Positions 35,719 to 45,593 are shown, numbered from the stretch's first letter. The stretch is DNA of 64,000 nucleotides from Bombella favorum (GCF_014048475.1 NZ_NWUS01000003.1:124001-188000); one strand, 5' to 3'. Made by a program: numbers and translations. Notes: a model not told the origin generated them from the letters alone.

Positions 35719-38700
35719 ATGTTTATCGAGAAATTTATTACATGGTGCTTTGGTCACCGTAAGGCTGTAGCCTTTCTCACCGTTGCCCTATTCATCACCG
35801 GGATGCTGGCTTGGAAACAGTTACCCGTGGAAGCCTATCCAGACCTCGGCCCGGCCAGTGTTCTGGTAACGACGCAGGTCAATGGTCTTGCTGCAGAGGA
35901 AATGGAGCATCAGGTCACCACACCTGTCGAGCGTGAGCTAGCAGCCGTCCCCGGCGTGGTGGAAAGTCGTTCCAGCACGACATTCGGCCTCTCTCTCATC
36001 ACGCTTATCTTTAAGGATGGAGAGGACATATACCGGGCCCGCCAGTTGGTACAGAGCCAGCTTGATGGCCTCCAGCTAACAGGCGGCGCCCAGCCTTCCC
36101 TCGGCCCCATCAGCGGGGCCAGCGGGGAAATCTACCGCTACACGGTGGAATCGGACGATCAGGACCTCATGACCATCTCTGATGTCCAGAAATGGGAGAT
36201 CATCCCCGCCCTCCAGCGGGTACCCGGTGTGGTAAATATTGATAATTTCGGTGGTTTCACCCGGGAATATCAACTGATCCTCGACCCCAATGCTCTCATC
36301 CGCTTTGGTATCAGCATCAGCGATGTGATGAATGCCATCCGCAACAGCAACGCCAATGCTGGTGGCGGCCGTGTCACCCGTGGGGAGCAGTCCTACATCG
36401 TCCGTGGGGTGGGGCAGATCCACTCTCTGGAGGATATGCGCAATACCGTCATCGGCCATCATGATGGCGTCCCCGTTCTCCTCTCCGAGCTAGGGCGGAT
36501 TGAGTTTGGCCATCAGGTCCGTGAAGGGATGCTCGGTAAGAACGGCAACCCCGATACAATCGAAGGCGTCGTGACCATGCTACGAGGGGCCAACCCCTCG
36601 CAGGTGCTGGATGATCTGCACACAGCTATCGCCAAACTCCAGACGCAGCTCAAACCCAAACATATCCGTATTGTCCCGTACCTAGACCGTGACAACCTTG
36701 TAAAATCTACAACGGACAAGGTCAGCGAAACCATTCTGGAGGGGATCGGCCTCGTGCTGATCATTCTAACCTTCTTCCTTGGTTCGCCACGCAGTGCTGC
36801 CATCACGGCCGTGACCATTCCCTTTGCTCTGTCTTTCGCCTTCATTCTCATGCGGGCCTGCGGCATGGCGGCCAATCTCTTCTCTCTAGGGGCTGTGGAT
36901 TTCGGTGTGATTGTCGATGGGGCCATCGTCATTACCGAGGTTATCCTCCGCCACAGGGAGGAGCATCCCTCCCTTCCGCTGAACCAGCCGGACATCCTTG
37001 CTATCACCCGCCGTGCGGGCCGGGCCATCTTTGCCTCCACTATCATCATCGTGGTGGCCTACAGCCCACTGTTCGCTTTTGAAGGGAGCGAGGCAAAAAT
37101 CTTCCGCCCCATGGCCTGGACTGTCAGCTTCGCCCTACTTGGTGCCCTGCTCTGCGCCCTGGCTCTAACACCCACCATGTCGTTTCTGGCACTGCGTAAG
37201 CCACGGCGCATCTGGCACAACAAGCCGCTAGACTGGCTGCATAAATATTATGACGCCTTGCTCCGCCATCTGCTTGATCATCCCGTCATCCCCTTCGTCA
37301 GTGCGGGGCTAGCGTTAGTAGCAGTCATCGCGCTTGGCGTTACAACGGGCCGGGAGTTCTTGCCCGATCTGGATGAAGGCGCACTCTGGCTTCAGATTCA
37401 GATGCCAACAGGCATTTCGCTGGAAAAGGGGCAGGAAAAAGCCTCAGAAATTCGCCGTGCAGTCCGGGAGTTCCCAGAGACCTCCTACGCCATTACCCAG
37501 CTTGGCCGCTCGGATGATGGAACAGACCCATGGACTCCCTCTCACATTGAGATGCCTGTCGGCCTGACGCCCTACAACCAGTGGGCCCATGGCGAGACCA
37601 AGGCTGAGTTCATCACGAAGCTCCGTGCCCGTCTCAATAAGATTGCTGGTATTTCCTTCTCCATCAGCCAGCCGATTGAAGATAACCTCAGCGACCAGCT
37701 TGGCGGGGCGCATAGCCCACTTGTTATGCGCATCTATGGTGATGACCTGGCAGGACTGCGGACGCTGGGGGCGCAGGTGGTTCAGCAGCTCTGGCAAGTA
37801 CCCGGTACCGTCCAGGCGGATATCTTTCAGGAACCTAGAATTCCGCAGATTGAGATCACACCGAACCGGCTGAAGGCTGCCCGTTACGGCATCAGCATCA
37901 ATGACGTGACGGATGTCATTAACAGTGCCATCGGCGATGAGCCGCTGACCAGCGTGATCGAAGGGGACCGCTTCTATAATGCAACCCTGCGTATTGATAA
38001 CACGCAGCGTTCCAATCTTCAGCTTCTGGGGCAGATCCCCCTGATCACGAGCGATGGCAGTGCCATCCCTCTGGCCGAAATTGCCCGCATTCGTCTCCAA
38101 ATGGGAGAAAGCAGCATCGCCCATGAAATGGGAGAACGGCAGATCACCCTTCAAGTAGATAACGGCAACCGGCCGATGTCCCAGTACCTTGATGATGCCC
38201 AGAAGCTCATTGACCAGAACGTCCATTACGACCACCAAAAGTTCCGCTTGGAATGGGCAGGAACGTTCCAGGAAGCCCAGCATGCCCAGGTCCGGCTTGT
38301 GGCGGCTCTTGGTGTCATGTTTGCCGTCATGCTGGGGCTACTTTATGCGGAGTTCCAAAAATTCCGTCATGCGCTACTCATCATCGGCATTGTGCCTCTT
38401 GCTGCTCTGGGCGGGCTAATCGCCCTGCATCTACGGGACGAAACCCTGAATATCGCCACAGCTGTCGGCTTTATTGCCTTGTTTGGTGTGGCTATTCAGA
38501 ATGGGATCATTATGGTCTCCAACATCAACCGTCATCTCGGTGAAGGCGGCGACATCAGGGAAGCTACCCGGCTGGGGGCAACGGAGCGTTTCCGCCCTGT
38601 TTTGATGACCGCCACCGTGGCCAGTGTTGGCATGCTGCCCGCCGCCATGGCCACGGGCGTGGGTACGGACGTACAACGTGGTCTGGCAACCGTGGTTGTA

Positions 38701-38811
38701 GGGGGGCTTGGCATTGCCACCCTGCTGACCCTCTTCATCCTGCCTGTCTGCTTCTGCCGGCTGGAAGAAACGGTCAAACGCCGGACGGGCCAGAAAGAGC
38801 AGGAGGCCTGA
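35719..38811 (+). CDS. CzcA/CusA-family heavy-metal RND efflux pump
   Basis: Proton-driven inner-membrane exporter of 1030 residues. It has the HME-RND pattern: WKQLPVEAYPDLGPASVLVTTQ at the start of the first periplasmic domain, and in helix 4 the sequence DFGVIVDGAIVITE with Asp394, Asp400 and Glu407 at the spacing of the CzcA proton relay. The second half repeats the plan. The metal is not evident. The Cus-type Met triad would need an alignment to verify, so Co/Zn/Cd and Cu/Ag remain possible. The outer-membrane gene follows one base after the stop. Confidence 0.92.
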   Translation: MFIEKFITWCFGHRKAVAFLTVALFITGMLAWKQLPVEAYPDLGPASVLVTTQVNGLAAEEMEHQVTTPVERELAAVPGVVESRSSTTFGLSLITLIFKDGEDIYRARQLVQSQLDGLQLTGGAQPSLGPISGASGEIYRYTVESDDQDLMTISDVQKWEIIPALQRVPGVVNIDNFGGFTREYQLILDPNALIRFGISISDVMNAIRNSNANAGGGRVTRGEQSYIVRGVGQIHSLEDMRNTVIGHHDGVPVLLSELGRIEFGHQVREGMLGKNGNPDTIEGVVTMLRGANPSQVLDDLHTAIAKLQTQLKPKHIRIVPYLDRDNLVKSTTDKVSETILEGIGLVLIILTFFLGSPRSAAITAVTIPFALSFAFILMRACGMAANLFSLGAVDFGVIVDGAIVITEVILRHREEHPSLPLNQPDILAITRRAGRAIFASTIIIVVAYSPLFAFEGSEAKIFRPMAWTVSFALLGALLCALALTPTMSFLALRKPRRIWHNKPLDWLHKYYDALLRHLLDHPVIPFVSAGLALVAVIALGVTTGREFLPDLDEGALWLQIQMPTGISLEKGQEKASEIRRAVREFPETSYAITQLGRSDDGTDPWTPSHIEMPVGLTPYNQWAHGETKAEFITKLRARLNKIAGISFSISQPIEDNLSDQLGGAHSPLVMRIYGDDLAGLRTLGAQVVQQLWQVPGTVQADIFQEPRIPQIEITPNRLKAARYGISINDVTDVINSAIGDEPLTSVIEGDRFYNATLRIDNTQRSNLQLLGQIPLITSDGSAIPLAEIARIRLQMGESSIAHEMGERQITLQVDNGNRPMSQYLDDAQKLIDQNVHYDHQKFRLEWAGTFQEAQHAQVRLVAALGVMFAVMLGLLYAEFQKFRHALLIIGIVPLAALGGLIALHLRDETLNIATAVGFIALFGVAIQNGIIMVSNINRHLGEGGDIREATRLGATERFRPVLMTATVASVGMLPAAMATGVGTDVQRGLATVVVGGLGIATLLTLFILPVCFCRLEETVKRRTGQKEQEA

Positions 38812-38812
38812 T

Positions 38813-40372
38813 ATGAAACAATGTTTCACCCTTTTGGAGCGGGTACGCCCTTCCCTGCTGATGGCCAGCACCTTAATCAGCGGGTTGGCTGTCGGGCTAG
38901 GGGGCTGCGTTGTTGGCCCTTCCCCCAAAGACATTCCCCCCCTGCCTAAACAGACAGGCTATAGCCAGCAGGCCATCACACAATCTGAGGCAGGGCGGGA
39001 GAAGACTAAGGATAGCCTCCTCGGCCGCCAGCAGTTCATCTCCGGGGCTGATGTTGCTGGTAGATGGTGGGAGGCCTTCCAGAATCCCCATCTTAACCAG
39101 ATGGTGGAACTGGCCCTGACCAACAACCAGACATTAAAAGCCATGCAGGCCGGCCTGCGGGCAGCATGGGAGCAGCGTCGAGTAGAGGGGGCTTCACTCT
39201 ACCCGAGCATTTCTGCCCAGTTCATTCCGACACGAAACAAGACCTCCAAGGCACTCTCACCCGTCCCCAACAACAATGAATGGCTCTACAACCTACATAC
39301 GGCACAGCTAAATATCGGCTATGTGCCCGACCTTTGGGGTGGGTCCCGTCTTGCTATCCGCAATGCCAAGGCACAGGCGGATATCCAGCGTTTCCAGCTG
39401 GAAGCAACAACGCTGACGATGATCGCCAATATCGTCAATACGGCCATCACCGAAGCCGGGCTCCGTGAGCAGATACGTGCCAAGGAAGATTTAATCGCCC
39501 AACAGACGGCTATGGTTCGCATCAACCAGAATCAGGTTGGGCTAGGGGATCAGTCCCGCCAGAGCCAGCTCATCATGCGGGATTCTCTAGCGCAGTTGCA
39601 GGCAGACATACCACCGCTGCGGACACAACTTGCCCAGACCCGGGACCAGCTGGCTGCCCTCGTCGGCCTTAGCCCTAATGCGGACCTCCCTATTTTTGAG
39701 CTAAAAGACTTCTCCCTGCCCCAGCAGCTACCTGTTACGTTACCGGCTCAGCTTCTCTCACAGCGGCCCGATATTGCTTCTGCTCAGGCGCAGATCCGTT
39801 CTGCCGGGGCACAGCTTGGTATCGCCATTGTCAACCGCCTCCCCAATGTGCAGCTGAGTGCCCTGCCGGGTGAGGCTGTCGATAGCATGAGCAAAATGTT
39901 CAAGCCCGGTATGGGTAACTGGATGTTGGCTGCAACTGTCACCCAGCCCATTTTCCAAGGTGGGTCTCTGCTTCATGCTCAACGGGAGGCCAAGGCCAAT
40001 TACGAGCAAGCCAAGCACTATTACCAAGCGGCCATCATGTCTGCTGTTAGTGATGTAGCAGACAGCCTTCATGCTGTAGAGCTGGATGGCAGCACGCTTC
40101 TGGCCGACCAAGGCGGGCTTGATGCTGCCACGCAGGCCCTACATATCGCCGAGGCCCAACACAGGCTGGGGGATAATAGTCAGATTGACGTGGCACAAGC
40201 CCGCATGGCCGTGGCGCAGGATCAAATTTCTGTCGCACAGGACAAGGTAACCCGCCTATCCGATACAGTCGGGCTATTTCAGGCTCTCGGCGGCGGATGG
40301 TGGAACCGTAACGACCTTGGGGTTAGCCCGGAGACTGCCAAACGTCTCTCCACAACACTCGTCCCCTGGTAA
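38813..40372 (+). CDS. Outer-membrane efflux lipoprotein (NodT/OprM-type)
   Basis: Channel of the tripartite pump. The N-terminal signal ends in a lipobox (VGLGGC with Cys32), so the mature protein is lipid-anchored. Two OEP repeats follow: WWEAFQNPHLNQMVELALTNNQTL begins the first, and DQLAALVGLSPNADLP closes it, with LPAQLLSQRPDIASAQAQIRSAGAQLGIA opening the second. The NodT-like type, rather than CzcC, is unusual with an HME pump but does occur. A strong terminator ends the operon. Confidence 0.92.
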   Translation: MKQCFTLLERVRPSLLMASTLISGLAVGLGGCVVGPSPKDIPPLPKQTGYSQQAITQSEAGREKTKDSLLGRQQFISGADVAGRWWEAFQNPHLNQMVELALTNNQTLKAMQAGLRAAWEQRRVEGASLYPSISAQFIPTRNKTSKALSPVPNNNEWLYNLHTAQLNIGYVPDLWGGSRLAIRNAKAQADIQRFQLEATTLTMIANIVNTAITEAGLREQIRAKEDLIAQQTAMVRINQNQVGLGDQSRQSQLIMRDSLAQLQADIPPLRTQLAQTRDQLAALVGLSPNADLPIFELKDFSLPQQLPVTLPAQLLSQRPDIASAQAQIRSAGAQLGIAIVNRLPNVQLSALPGEAVDSMSKMFKPGMGNWMLAATVTQPIFQGGSLLHAQREAKANYEQAKHYYQAAIMSAVSDVADSLHAVELDGSTLLADQGGLDAATQALHIAEAQHRLGDNSQIDVAQARMAVAQDQISVAQDKVTRLSDTVGLFQALGGGWWNRNDLGVSPETAKRLSTTLVPW

Positions 40373-40401
40373 GTTAACAGCCATACAAACCATCCAGACA
40401 T

Positions 40402-40440
40402 AAAAAAGGCCGCTTCCTTTTCGTCAGGAAGCGGCCTTTT
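40402..40440. terminator. Bidirectional rho-independent terminator
   Basis: AAAAAAGGCCGCTTCC and GGAAGCGGCCTTTT form a 10-bp or longer stem with a TTTTCGTCA loop, between the convergent efflux operon and the phosphatase gene. Confidence 0.93.
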
Positions 40441-40457
40441 ATGGAAGAAGGACTCTC

Positions 40458-41054
40458 TTAAGCTGAAAGCAATTTCAGAACCCAGCCCTCTTCCTCCGGT
40501 GTGGCCTTCAGCGGCATCGCATTAGGCAGACGGACATTAATCTCCAACCCCATAGCGGCCCTCAACCCACGGAAAAGTGCCCCATGAGCAACGATCAAAG
40601 GGGCACCCTCACCAGCATCCTGCGCCCTGTTGAGGGCCTGAATGCCACGGGTCTTCAGCGTGATGAAATCCTCGCCCTTCTCTGGCACGAAGCTTCCAGC
40701 AATCCATGTATTATACCAATCACCCATTGGCTTACCTTCCTGCACACCAAAGCTAACCTCCTGAAGGTCCGCATCCTTGGTCAAGGGTAAGTCAATGCCT
40801 GTCCGGTCACGGATTGCATCCCTTACATGCTCGGCTGTGACAAAAGCTCGCTTTAGCGGGGAGCTCACAATATGCGTGAAGGGGCGCACCCCTGCCTCAA
40901 ACAGGTCAGCCAACTGGCGACCTGCTAGACGAGCTTGTGTCAGGCCAGTCTCATTAAGCGGAATATCTGTCCGCCCTTGTGAGAGATGGCGTGCGTTCCA
41001 GTCCGTTTCACCATGCCGAAGGAACCAGTATGGTTCTGCACGAAGCTGTGTCAT
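40458..41054 (-). CDS. Histidine phosphatase family protein
   Basis: Phosphoglycerate-mutase-like phosphatase of 198 residues. The catalytic motif is FLRHGETDWNARHLSQGRTDIPLNETG (RHG near residue 14); the second catalytic His lies in LIVAHGALFRGL, and the SSPLKRAFVTAEHV segment is also typical. The substrate is not evident; candidates are small phosphorylated metabolites. Not likely to be a glycolytic mutase because it lacks the mutase-specific C-terminal parts. Confidence 0.87.
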   Translation of the reverse strand: MTQLRAEPYWFLRHGETDWNARHLSQGRTDIPLNETGLTQARLAGRQLADLFEAGVRPFTHIVSSPLKRAFVTAEHVRDAIRDRTGIDLPLTKDADLQEVSFGVQEGKPMGDWYNTWIAGSFVPEKGEDFITLKTRGIQALNRAQDAGEGAPLIVAHGALFRGLRAAMGLEINVRLPNAMPLKATPEEEGWVLKLLSA

Positions 41055-41128
41055 TTCCTGACCTCCCCCAAAATCCCGTCAGAACGTGGCTGTGCCTTAT
41101 CTCCTGCTCCAGCCACGGAATATCTGTC

Positions 41129-42064
41129 TCAATCGAAAAGAGTGGAGACAGAGCTTTCATCTGCCACGGCCCGGATAGCCCGCCCCAGCAGATTAGCCGT
41201 TGGAATCTGCCGAATATTGGAAACCGCCTTCAGCTCCTCCGTAGCGGGAATGCTGTCCGTCAATGTCAGCATGGAAAGCGGGCTGTTCTGCACACGCTCG
41301 CAAGCATTGCCTGTCAGCACACCATGCGTCACATAGGCCTCCACACCAGCGGCGCCGTACTTCATCAGAGCTTCGGCTGCGTTGCAGAGAGAGCCCCCAC
41401 TATCGATGATATCATCCACCAGCACACAGAAGCGGCCTGATACATCACCAATCACGTTCATCACTTCGGAGACACCAGCCCGCTCACGACGCTTATCAAT
41501 GATGGCCAAGTCAACATTCAGCCTACGAGCCAGCTGGCGGGCCCGCACCACACCGCCTACATCGGGTGAGACAATCATCAGTTTTTCATGGTTAGGATGG
41601 CGGGTCATTATGTCCCGCACGAAGAGCGGGGCGGCGTAGAGATTATCCGTGGGGATGTCGAAGAAGCCCTGAATCTGCATAGCGTGCAGGTCCATCGTCA
41701 GGATACGGTTGGCACCGGCTTCTGTTAGAAGATTAGCCACCAGCTTGGCACTAATAGGTGTACGGGGGCCGGATTTACGGTCCTGCCGAGCATAACCAAA
41801 ATAAGGCATCACAGCTGTAACACGCCGTGCAGACCCACGCCGCAAAGCATCTAGCACGACGAGAAGTTCCATCAGATGATCGTTAGTCGGTGTGCAGGTA
41901 CTCTGGAGAACGAACATGTCCTCGCCACGCACATTTTCCTGAATCTCGACAAACACTTCACCATCCGCAAAGCGACGGATGGATGTCTTGCACAAAGGGA
42001 TCTCAAGCTCATCAGCCACAGCCTGAGCCAACGGCAGATTACTGTTACAGGCAACGATCTTCAT
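41129..42064 (-). CDS. prs: Ribose-phosphate pyrophosphokinase
   Basis: Makes PRPP from ribose 5-phosphate and ATP, feeding purine, pyrimidine, histidine (hisG above) and NAD synthesis. The 311 residues include [25 protein letters not shown], the [17 protein letters not shown] flexible loop, [11 protein letters not shown], and the PRPP loop [20 protein letters not shown]. All catalytic segments are intact. Confidence 0.96.
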   Translation of the reverse strand: MKIVACNSNLPLAQAVADELEIPLCKTSIRRFADGEVFVEIQENVRGEDMFVLQSTCTPTNDHLMELLVVLDALRRGSARRVTAVMPYFGYARQDRKSGPRTPISAKLVANLLTEAGANRILTMDLHAMQIQGFFDIPTDNLYAAPLFVRDIMTRHPNHEKLMIVSPDVGGVVRARQLARRLNVDLAIIDKRRERAGVSEVMNVIGDVSGRFCVLVDDIIDSGGSLCNAAEALMKYGAAGVEAYVTHGVLTGNACERVQNSPLSMLTLTDSIPATEELKAVSNIRQIPTANLLGRAIRAVADESSVSTLFD

Positions 42065-42171
42065 GACAGGTACTTTTCATAGAAGGACGGTAAGAAGCGG
42101 TACAGCTCTTTCTATCAGCCTGCCCGATCAATGTCATGATTTTACAGCAAACCTGCCACAGCACAGACGGA

Positions 42172-42489
42172 CTAGAACTGCCGGCACTGCTTCACATAGC
42201 GATAAGCCTGCGTAATTTCAGCAGTTCGGCGAACAGATTCCTCATAAACCTCGCCACCGACATGGGCAAACCGGTCCGGGTGATGCTGCTTGATAAGCCG
42301 CCTATATGAGGCGGTAATCTCCTCGGCGGATGCGGTTACGGAAACTTCCAGCACGACATGCCAAGGCTCATCCTCTGGCGAAGCTGCCACGGCCTGTTTT
42401 GCCCGGCGATAAGCTTTCGCCCGTTCCCGCTGTTCCTGTGCGGCGTCCTCATCCCTATCCTGAAAATGTTCCTTCAGGAACGCCAACAC
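42172..42489 (-). CDS. Small J-domain (DnaJ-like) protein
   Basis: 105 residues with a C-terminal J-domain: EPWHVVLEVSVTASAEEITASYRRLIKQHHPDRFAHVG contains the invariant HPD loop that stimulates DnaK ATPase. The first 40 residues are charged helix. The start is a GTG at 42489 with AGAGG too close upstream (1 base), or the TTG one codon on; the exact start is therefore uncertain. A possible small membrane ORF overlaps its 5' end in another frame. Confidence 0.8.
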   Translation of the reverse strand: MLAFLKEHFQDRDEDAAQEQRERAKAYRRAKQAVAASPEDEPWHVVLEVSVTASAEEITASYRRLIKQHHPDRFAHVGGEVYEESVRRTAEITQAYRYVKQCRQF

Positions 42490-42628
42490 CTCTATGGAAA
42501 AACGCTGAAAGCCCTTTCCAGCTAAACAGCGCTGTAATGAAACTCCGGATCAGCTGGACAAGCCTTATGGGCAAGCAGAAGATGAATACCACCACACGCC
42601 AGACTGCCGACAACACGGCACCACACAT
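42455..42628 (-). CDS. Possible small membrane protein overlapping the J-domain gene
   Basis: A 57-codon frame starts at ATG 42628 and ends at 42455, overlapping the J-domain gene by 35 bases in a different frame. Its first 40 residues are strongly hydrophobic (AVWRVVVFIFCLPIRLV), predicting one or two membrane segments. Many J-proteins of this type carry a membrane anchor, so this may be a separate coupled subunit, the remnant of a frame-shifted N-terminal anchor, or chance. No ribosome site is obvious. Confidence 0.22.
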   Translation of the reverse strand: MCGAVLSAVWRVVVFIFCLPIRLVQLIRSFITALFSWKGLSAFFHRGVGVPEGTFSG

Positions 42629-42864
42629 ATGAATGACGGCACCAAGAATCTGAAACAGCAGAGCCAGAAGGGAAGTATGCCCTCCTGCCGTTTCATGATC
42701 GGCCTCCCGCCGAGGGCTGCATCATCCGAAGAGAGTGAAGACGGCGGAACTGATTCATGCTGAGGGAGAGACGCCTCCGTAGATGAGGCGGTGCCCCCTG
42801 ACGGTGGCTGGCGCCCAGCATTGCTAGGCCCCCTCTCTGCCGCAGGATAGAAGGAGCAGGCCCG
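42629..42864. other. Intergenic region without recognisable gene
   Basis: Together with the doubtful small ORF this makes a 375-base gap between the peptidoglycan-binding protein gene and the J-domain gene. I read all three minus-strand frames and found only short frames without family resemblance (the longest hydrophilic one begins near 42825). No terminator-like hairpin with a T tract is present. Confidence 0.4.
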
Positions 42865-43242
42865 TCAGCACCTGTTCCTGCCTCTGTCGAGGCGGGGAGG
42901 TACCCCCTGTGTACTAGTTTCAGTGGCCAGCTCTGGCATCAGTGATAGGGCGTCGTCATTCCCCAGAAAGCCATCTCGATTAGGCTGACTAGCCTGTTCC
43001 TGCCACCGCAAAATGGCCCGTCGAGTTGCGTCCCCATACACGCCATCGGGCACAACCTCGGAGGGTAGAAAACCAAGTGCCTGAAGTTTTCTCTGTAAGG
43101 CGATATGATCGTCAATCGGGCGGGTAGCGTCCTCATGCGCCCGGCTACAGTCAAAGTCGGGATGATAAACTTCAGCAGAAGCCGCCTGACACTGAACAGC
43201 GCCCCATAAAATCAGCAAACATATCAGACGAACAGAACGCAT
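42865..43242 (-). CDS. Exported peptidoglycan-binding-domain protein
   Basis: 125 residues with a signal peptide (cleavage near QAASA-EV) and a single PG_binding_1 domain: IALQRKLQALGFLPSEVVPDGVYGDATRRAILRWQEQ. It should attach to the cell wall in the periplasm. No catalytic domain is present, so it is a binder or an adaptor. It has three Cys in the mature part or signal region, one at the C-terminus. Confidence 0.82.
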   Translation of the reverse strand: MRSVRLICLLILWGAVQCQAASAEVYHPDFDCSRAHEDATRPIDDHIALQRKLQALGFLPSEVVPDGVYGDATRRAILRWQEQASQPNRDGFLGNDDALSLMPELATETSTQGVPPRLDRGRNRC

Positions 43243-43368
43243 AACGGGCCATCTATTATCTATGTCCAGTTTGTATAAGTTGATTGATACACCCTATCCA
43301 TTCCCGGCCAGCCCGTCATTTTCTATGGGGCAGTAGGCAATACCAGCCTTTAAGCCCCGATCCTTTCA

Positions 43369-44391
43369 TTATTCTGCTCCTGTAGGGCCAGTCTGATCCG
43401 TACCGGCGATAAATTTCTTCATGCCATCCTTTTCTTTGGATGCTTCCCCGCCAACATCCGGCTGCGCCGTGGCAGCCTTGCGGGCCCGGCCTGAATAATT
43501 GGTGATGATGGTCCGCACGGCCTCGGCGGCCTCCTGCGCTGCGGCACCTGCCACATCAGCCCAAGGGCCATCAAGCGAATGTGCCACTACGTCATGCACC
43601 TGCGTGGCAGCCCCGGCCTCCACGCCCTGCGGCGTCATCACATGCCACACGATAGTGACCTGCTGCTTCGGTGCTTCACCCGGCGGGGGAGCATCCGGCG
43701 ATGGTTTGAGGCTGACTTCAGTCTTCACAATGTAATCAGCCCCGTTTCGTGTGGTCTGCACGCTATTATGGCCATCAGGCAACATCATATAGAACGCCTC
43801 GGCCAGAGACTTGTTGCCATCCCCCGGGGCCCCCTGCACACCCTCAAAACAAATGCGGGCTGAACGGTGCATAAGGCTCTGCGGGTCATCCATCATCATA
43901 CGGGTTTGAATTTCGGTCAGCTCACGGGCAATTTCTGGAGCCATCTGGAGGGCAACCGTGTTCAGAGCGGCCGGGTCTGCACTGCGCCAACCTTCATCAT
44001 CAATCACAGCCCCAAATCCACGGGCCTTCACTTTGCCATCCGGCCCGACAATCGCATAACGGGGGCGGATACCGCCATTCTCTGCCCGGACAGCCCCTAG
44101 GCGAACCCACCAGTCGCCCGGTTCTGGCAGTTTTGCCACGGCTGGAATGGACTGCCCGACCAACGCCACCACCACATCCCGCGCCCACATAGCCGTTGCC
44201 TCACGCCACGGTGCTTTCTCCGGCACAGGAACGGGAACAGCCAGACGAACAGGTGGAATATTGTCCCTCACAAGATGCTGGGCCTGCTTGCCCGGATTAT
44301 GGGCAAACGGCTTATAGACCTGAAGGCACCCCCCCAGACCGAGGAGAGACACGCACAGCCCTGATACCAGCAGCTTACGACAGAAGCGCAT
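43369..44391 (-). CDS. Putative lipoprotein of unknown function
   Basis: 340 residues with a lipoprotein signal (SLLGLGGC, Cys22), so it should be anchored in the envelope. The mature part is mixed alpha/beta with a conserved-looking stretch LAVPVPVPEKAPWREATAMWARDVVVAL and an Ala-rich C-terminal helix. I do not recognise a Pfam family. It lies 119 bases downstream of the TonB-like gene on the same strand and may form an envelope unit with it and with the peptidoglycan-binding protein, although the gaps exceed 100 bases. Confidence 0.7.
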   Translation of the reverse strand: MRFCRKLLVSGLCVSLLGLGGCLQVYKPFAHNPGKQAQHLVRDNIPPVRLAVPVPVPEKAPWREATAMWARDVVVALVGQSIPAVAKLPEPGDWWVRLGAVRAENGGIRPRYAIVGPDGKVKARGFGAVIDDEGWRSADPAALNTVALQMAPEIARELTEIQTRMMMDDPQSLMHRSARICFEGVQGAPGDGNKSLAEAFYMMLPDGHNSVQTTRNGADYIVKTEVSLKPSPDAPPPGEAPKQQVTIVWHVMTPQGVEAGAATQVHDVVAHSLDGPWADVAGAAAQEAAEAVRTIITNYSGRARKAATAQPDVGGEASKEKDGMKKFIAGTDQTGPTGAE

Positions 44392-44510
44392 GAACAGCCC
44401 ACTTTCCCTGCAATGTTTGGACAGATACCCGGCCGGCTCTTCCCGGTGGGTCTTGCAATTTAACGTCCTTTCCCACTCCTGGCCACAGGGAGAAGGACCG
44501 CAGACGCCCC

Positions 44511-45593
44511 TTAATGACGAATCAACATGTAATGGATCGTCACATCCAGATCAAAATGATCCCCCTGCATGTCCGGCGGGACGGGGGGAAGTTGCACCCC
44601 TTGGAACATGCCCGTCGTCGCAGCATCCAGCGCATAGGAGTTAGATGAATCCGTCAGCCGTACACGGAGAACCTTCCCGGTACGGTCGATCACCACATGC
44701 ACGGAAGAAGGCCCTTCTTCTCCATTCTGTACCGCTTCATCCGGATAGAACATATGATTACGTACCCAACGGTCGATCTCACTTCCGTAATCGGAACTGA
44801 CACCCTTTACGCTACTGCTTGTCTTATAGGGTGCATTAATCTGGCCATTCAGGCTAAGCGGCCCAAGGGAGAAATCAATCGGCCCACGTGTCCCGCCATG
44901 CCGTCCCCGCTTGTGGGGATGTGGTGCAGGCTCGCCATCCAAGGACAGGTCCATCGGATGTGCAAACGGATTTGTTTCACTCTGCCGGGTCACACGCTGG
45001 TGGGTTGGGGTTGCCCGGCTCCTATGTGGGCGGCGGGGTGCCGCCTTGGAGATCGGCTTCTCCGACATTTCCGCATTCGTTAGCTCCCCGGTGGGCGATG
45101 GGGCTGTCTGCGGGGAGGATGGCGTATGGGGAATTGGCTCCATCGGGGCGGGGGTAGCTTCCTCTTGCGTGGTCGGTGCCGGGGCACTGGTGGCTCCGCC
45201 TACCTCATGCGTTGGAGCCCCCTGCATACTGTGTTTGACCGGCGGGGCATCAAACACCATTTCCACTTGAGGCTGCTGTGCACCATTGGGTGTGCCATGC
45301 ATAGCAGCACTGGTCTGCATCATCAGCCACAGTGCGATGCCATGCACGCTGGCCGCAAGCAGCAGCGGGCCAATCAGCGGCGGGTCTACCAGAACCTGCG
45401 TGCGCCGCATGGGGGTGCGGGCTTCCGTCCGCAGGCCAGCCACTGGCTCTGCGTAATCACCCAGCCGCCTCCGGCGCTGCTGCGTGGGAGCGTCCTGCAT
45501 CGTCACGGGCGAGAAACCCGCCGGCAAAAAGAGGGGCGCAGACTGGTGAGGAACATATCCCCCCTTGTGCCTCAAAAAGGGCCATATTGTCAT
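44511..45593 (-). CDS. TonB-like energy transducer
   Basis: Long protein with an internal membrane segment at about residues 72-95 (IGPLLLAASVHGIALWLMM), a Pro/Ala/Thr-rich periplasmic linker of about 170 residues, and a C-terminal TonB-type domain: EIDRWVRNHMFYPDEAVQNGEEGPSSVHVVIDRTGKVLRVRLTDSS is spread over residues 270-320. It would couple the proton gradient to outer-membrane receptors. No ExbB/ExbD genes are adjacent. The start is uncertain: ATG 45593 is used here, a GTG lies at 45596, and ATG 45500 would remove 31 residues before the membrane segment. Confidence 0.75.
   Translation of the reverse strand: MTIWPFLRHKGGYVPHQSAPLFLPAGFSPVTMQDAPTQQRRRRLGDYAEPVAGLRTEARTPMRRTQVLVDPPLIGPLLLAASVHGIALWLMMQTSAAMHGTPNGAQQPQVEMVFDAPPVKHSMQGAPTHEVGGATSAPAPTTQEEATPAPMEPIPHTPSSPQTAPSPTGELTNAEMSEKPISKAAPRRPHRSRATPTHQRVTRQSETNPFAHPMDLSLDGEPAPHPHKRGRHGGTRGPIDFSLGPLSLNGQINAPYKTSSSVKGVSSDYGSEIDRWVRNHMFYPDEAVQNGEEGPSSVHVVIDRTGKVLRVRLTDSSNSYALDAATTGMFQGVQLPPVPPDMQGDHFDLDVTIHYMLIRH

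Noticed and set aside
37444-38283. 279-codon minus-strand frame inside the RND pump gene
   Set aside because: Antisense shadow of the CzcA-type gene, whose frame is conserved over its full length.
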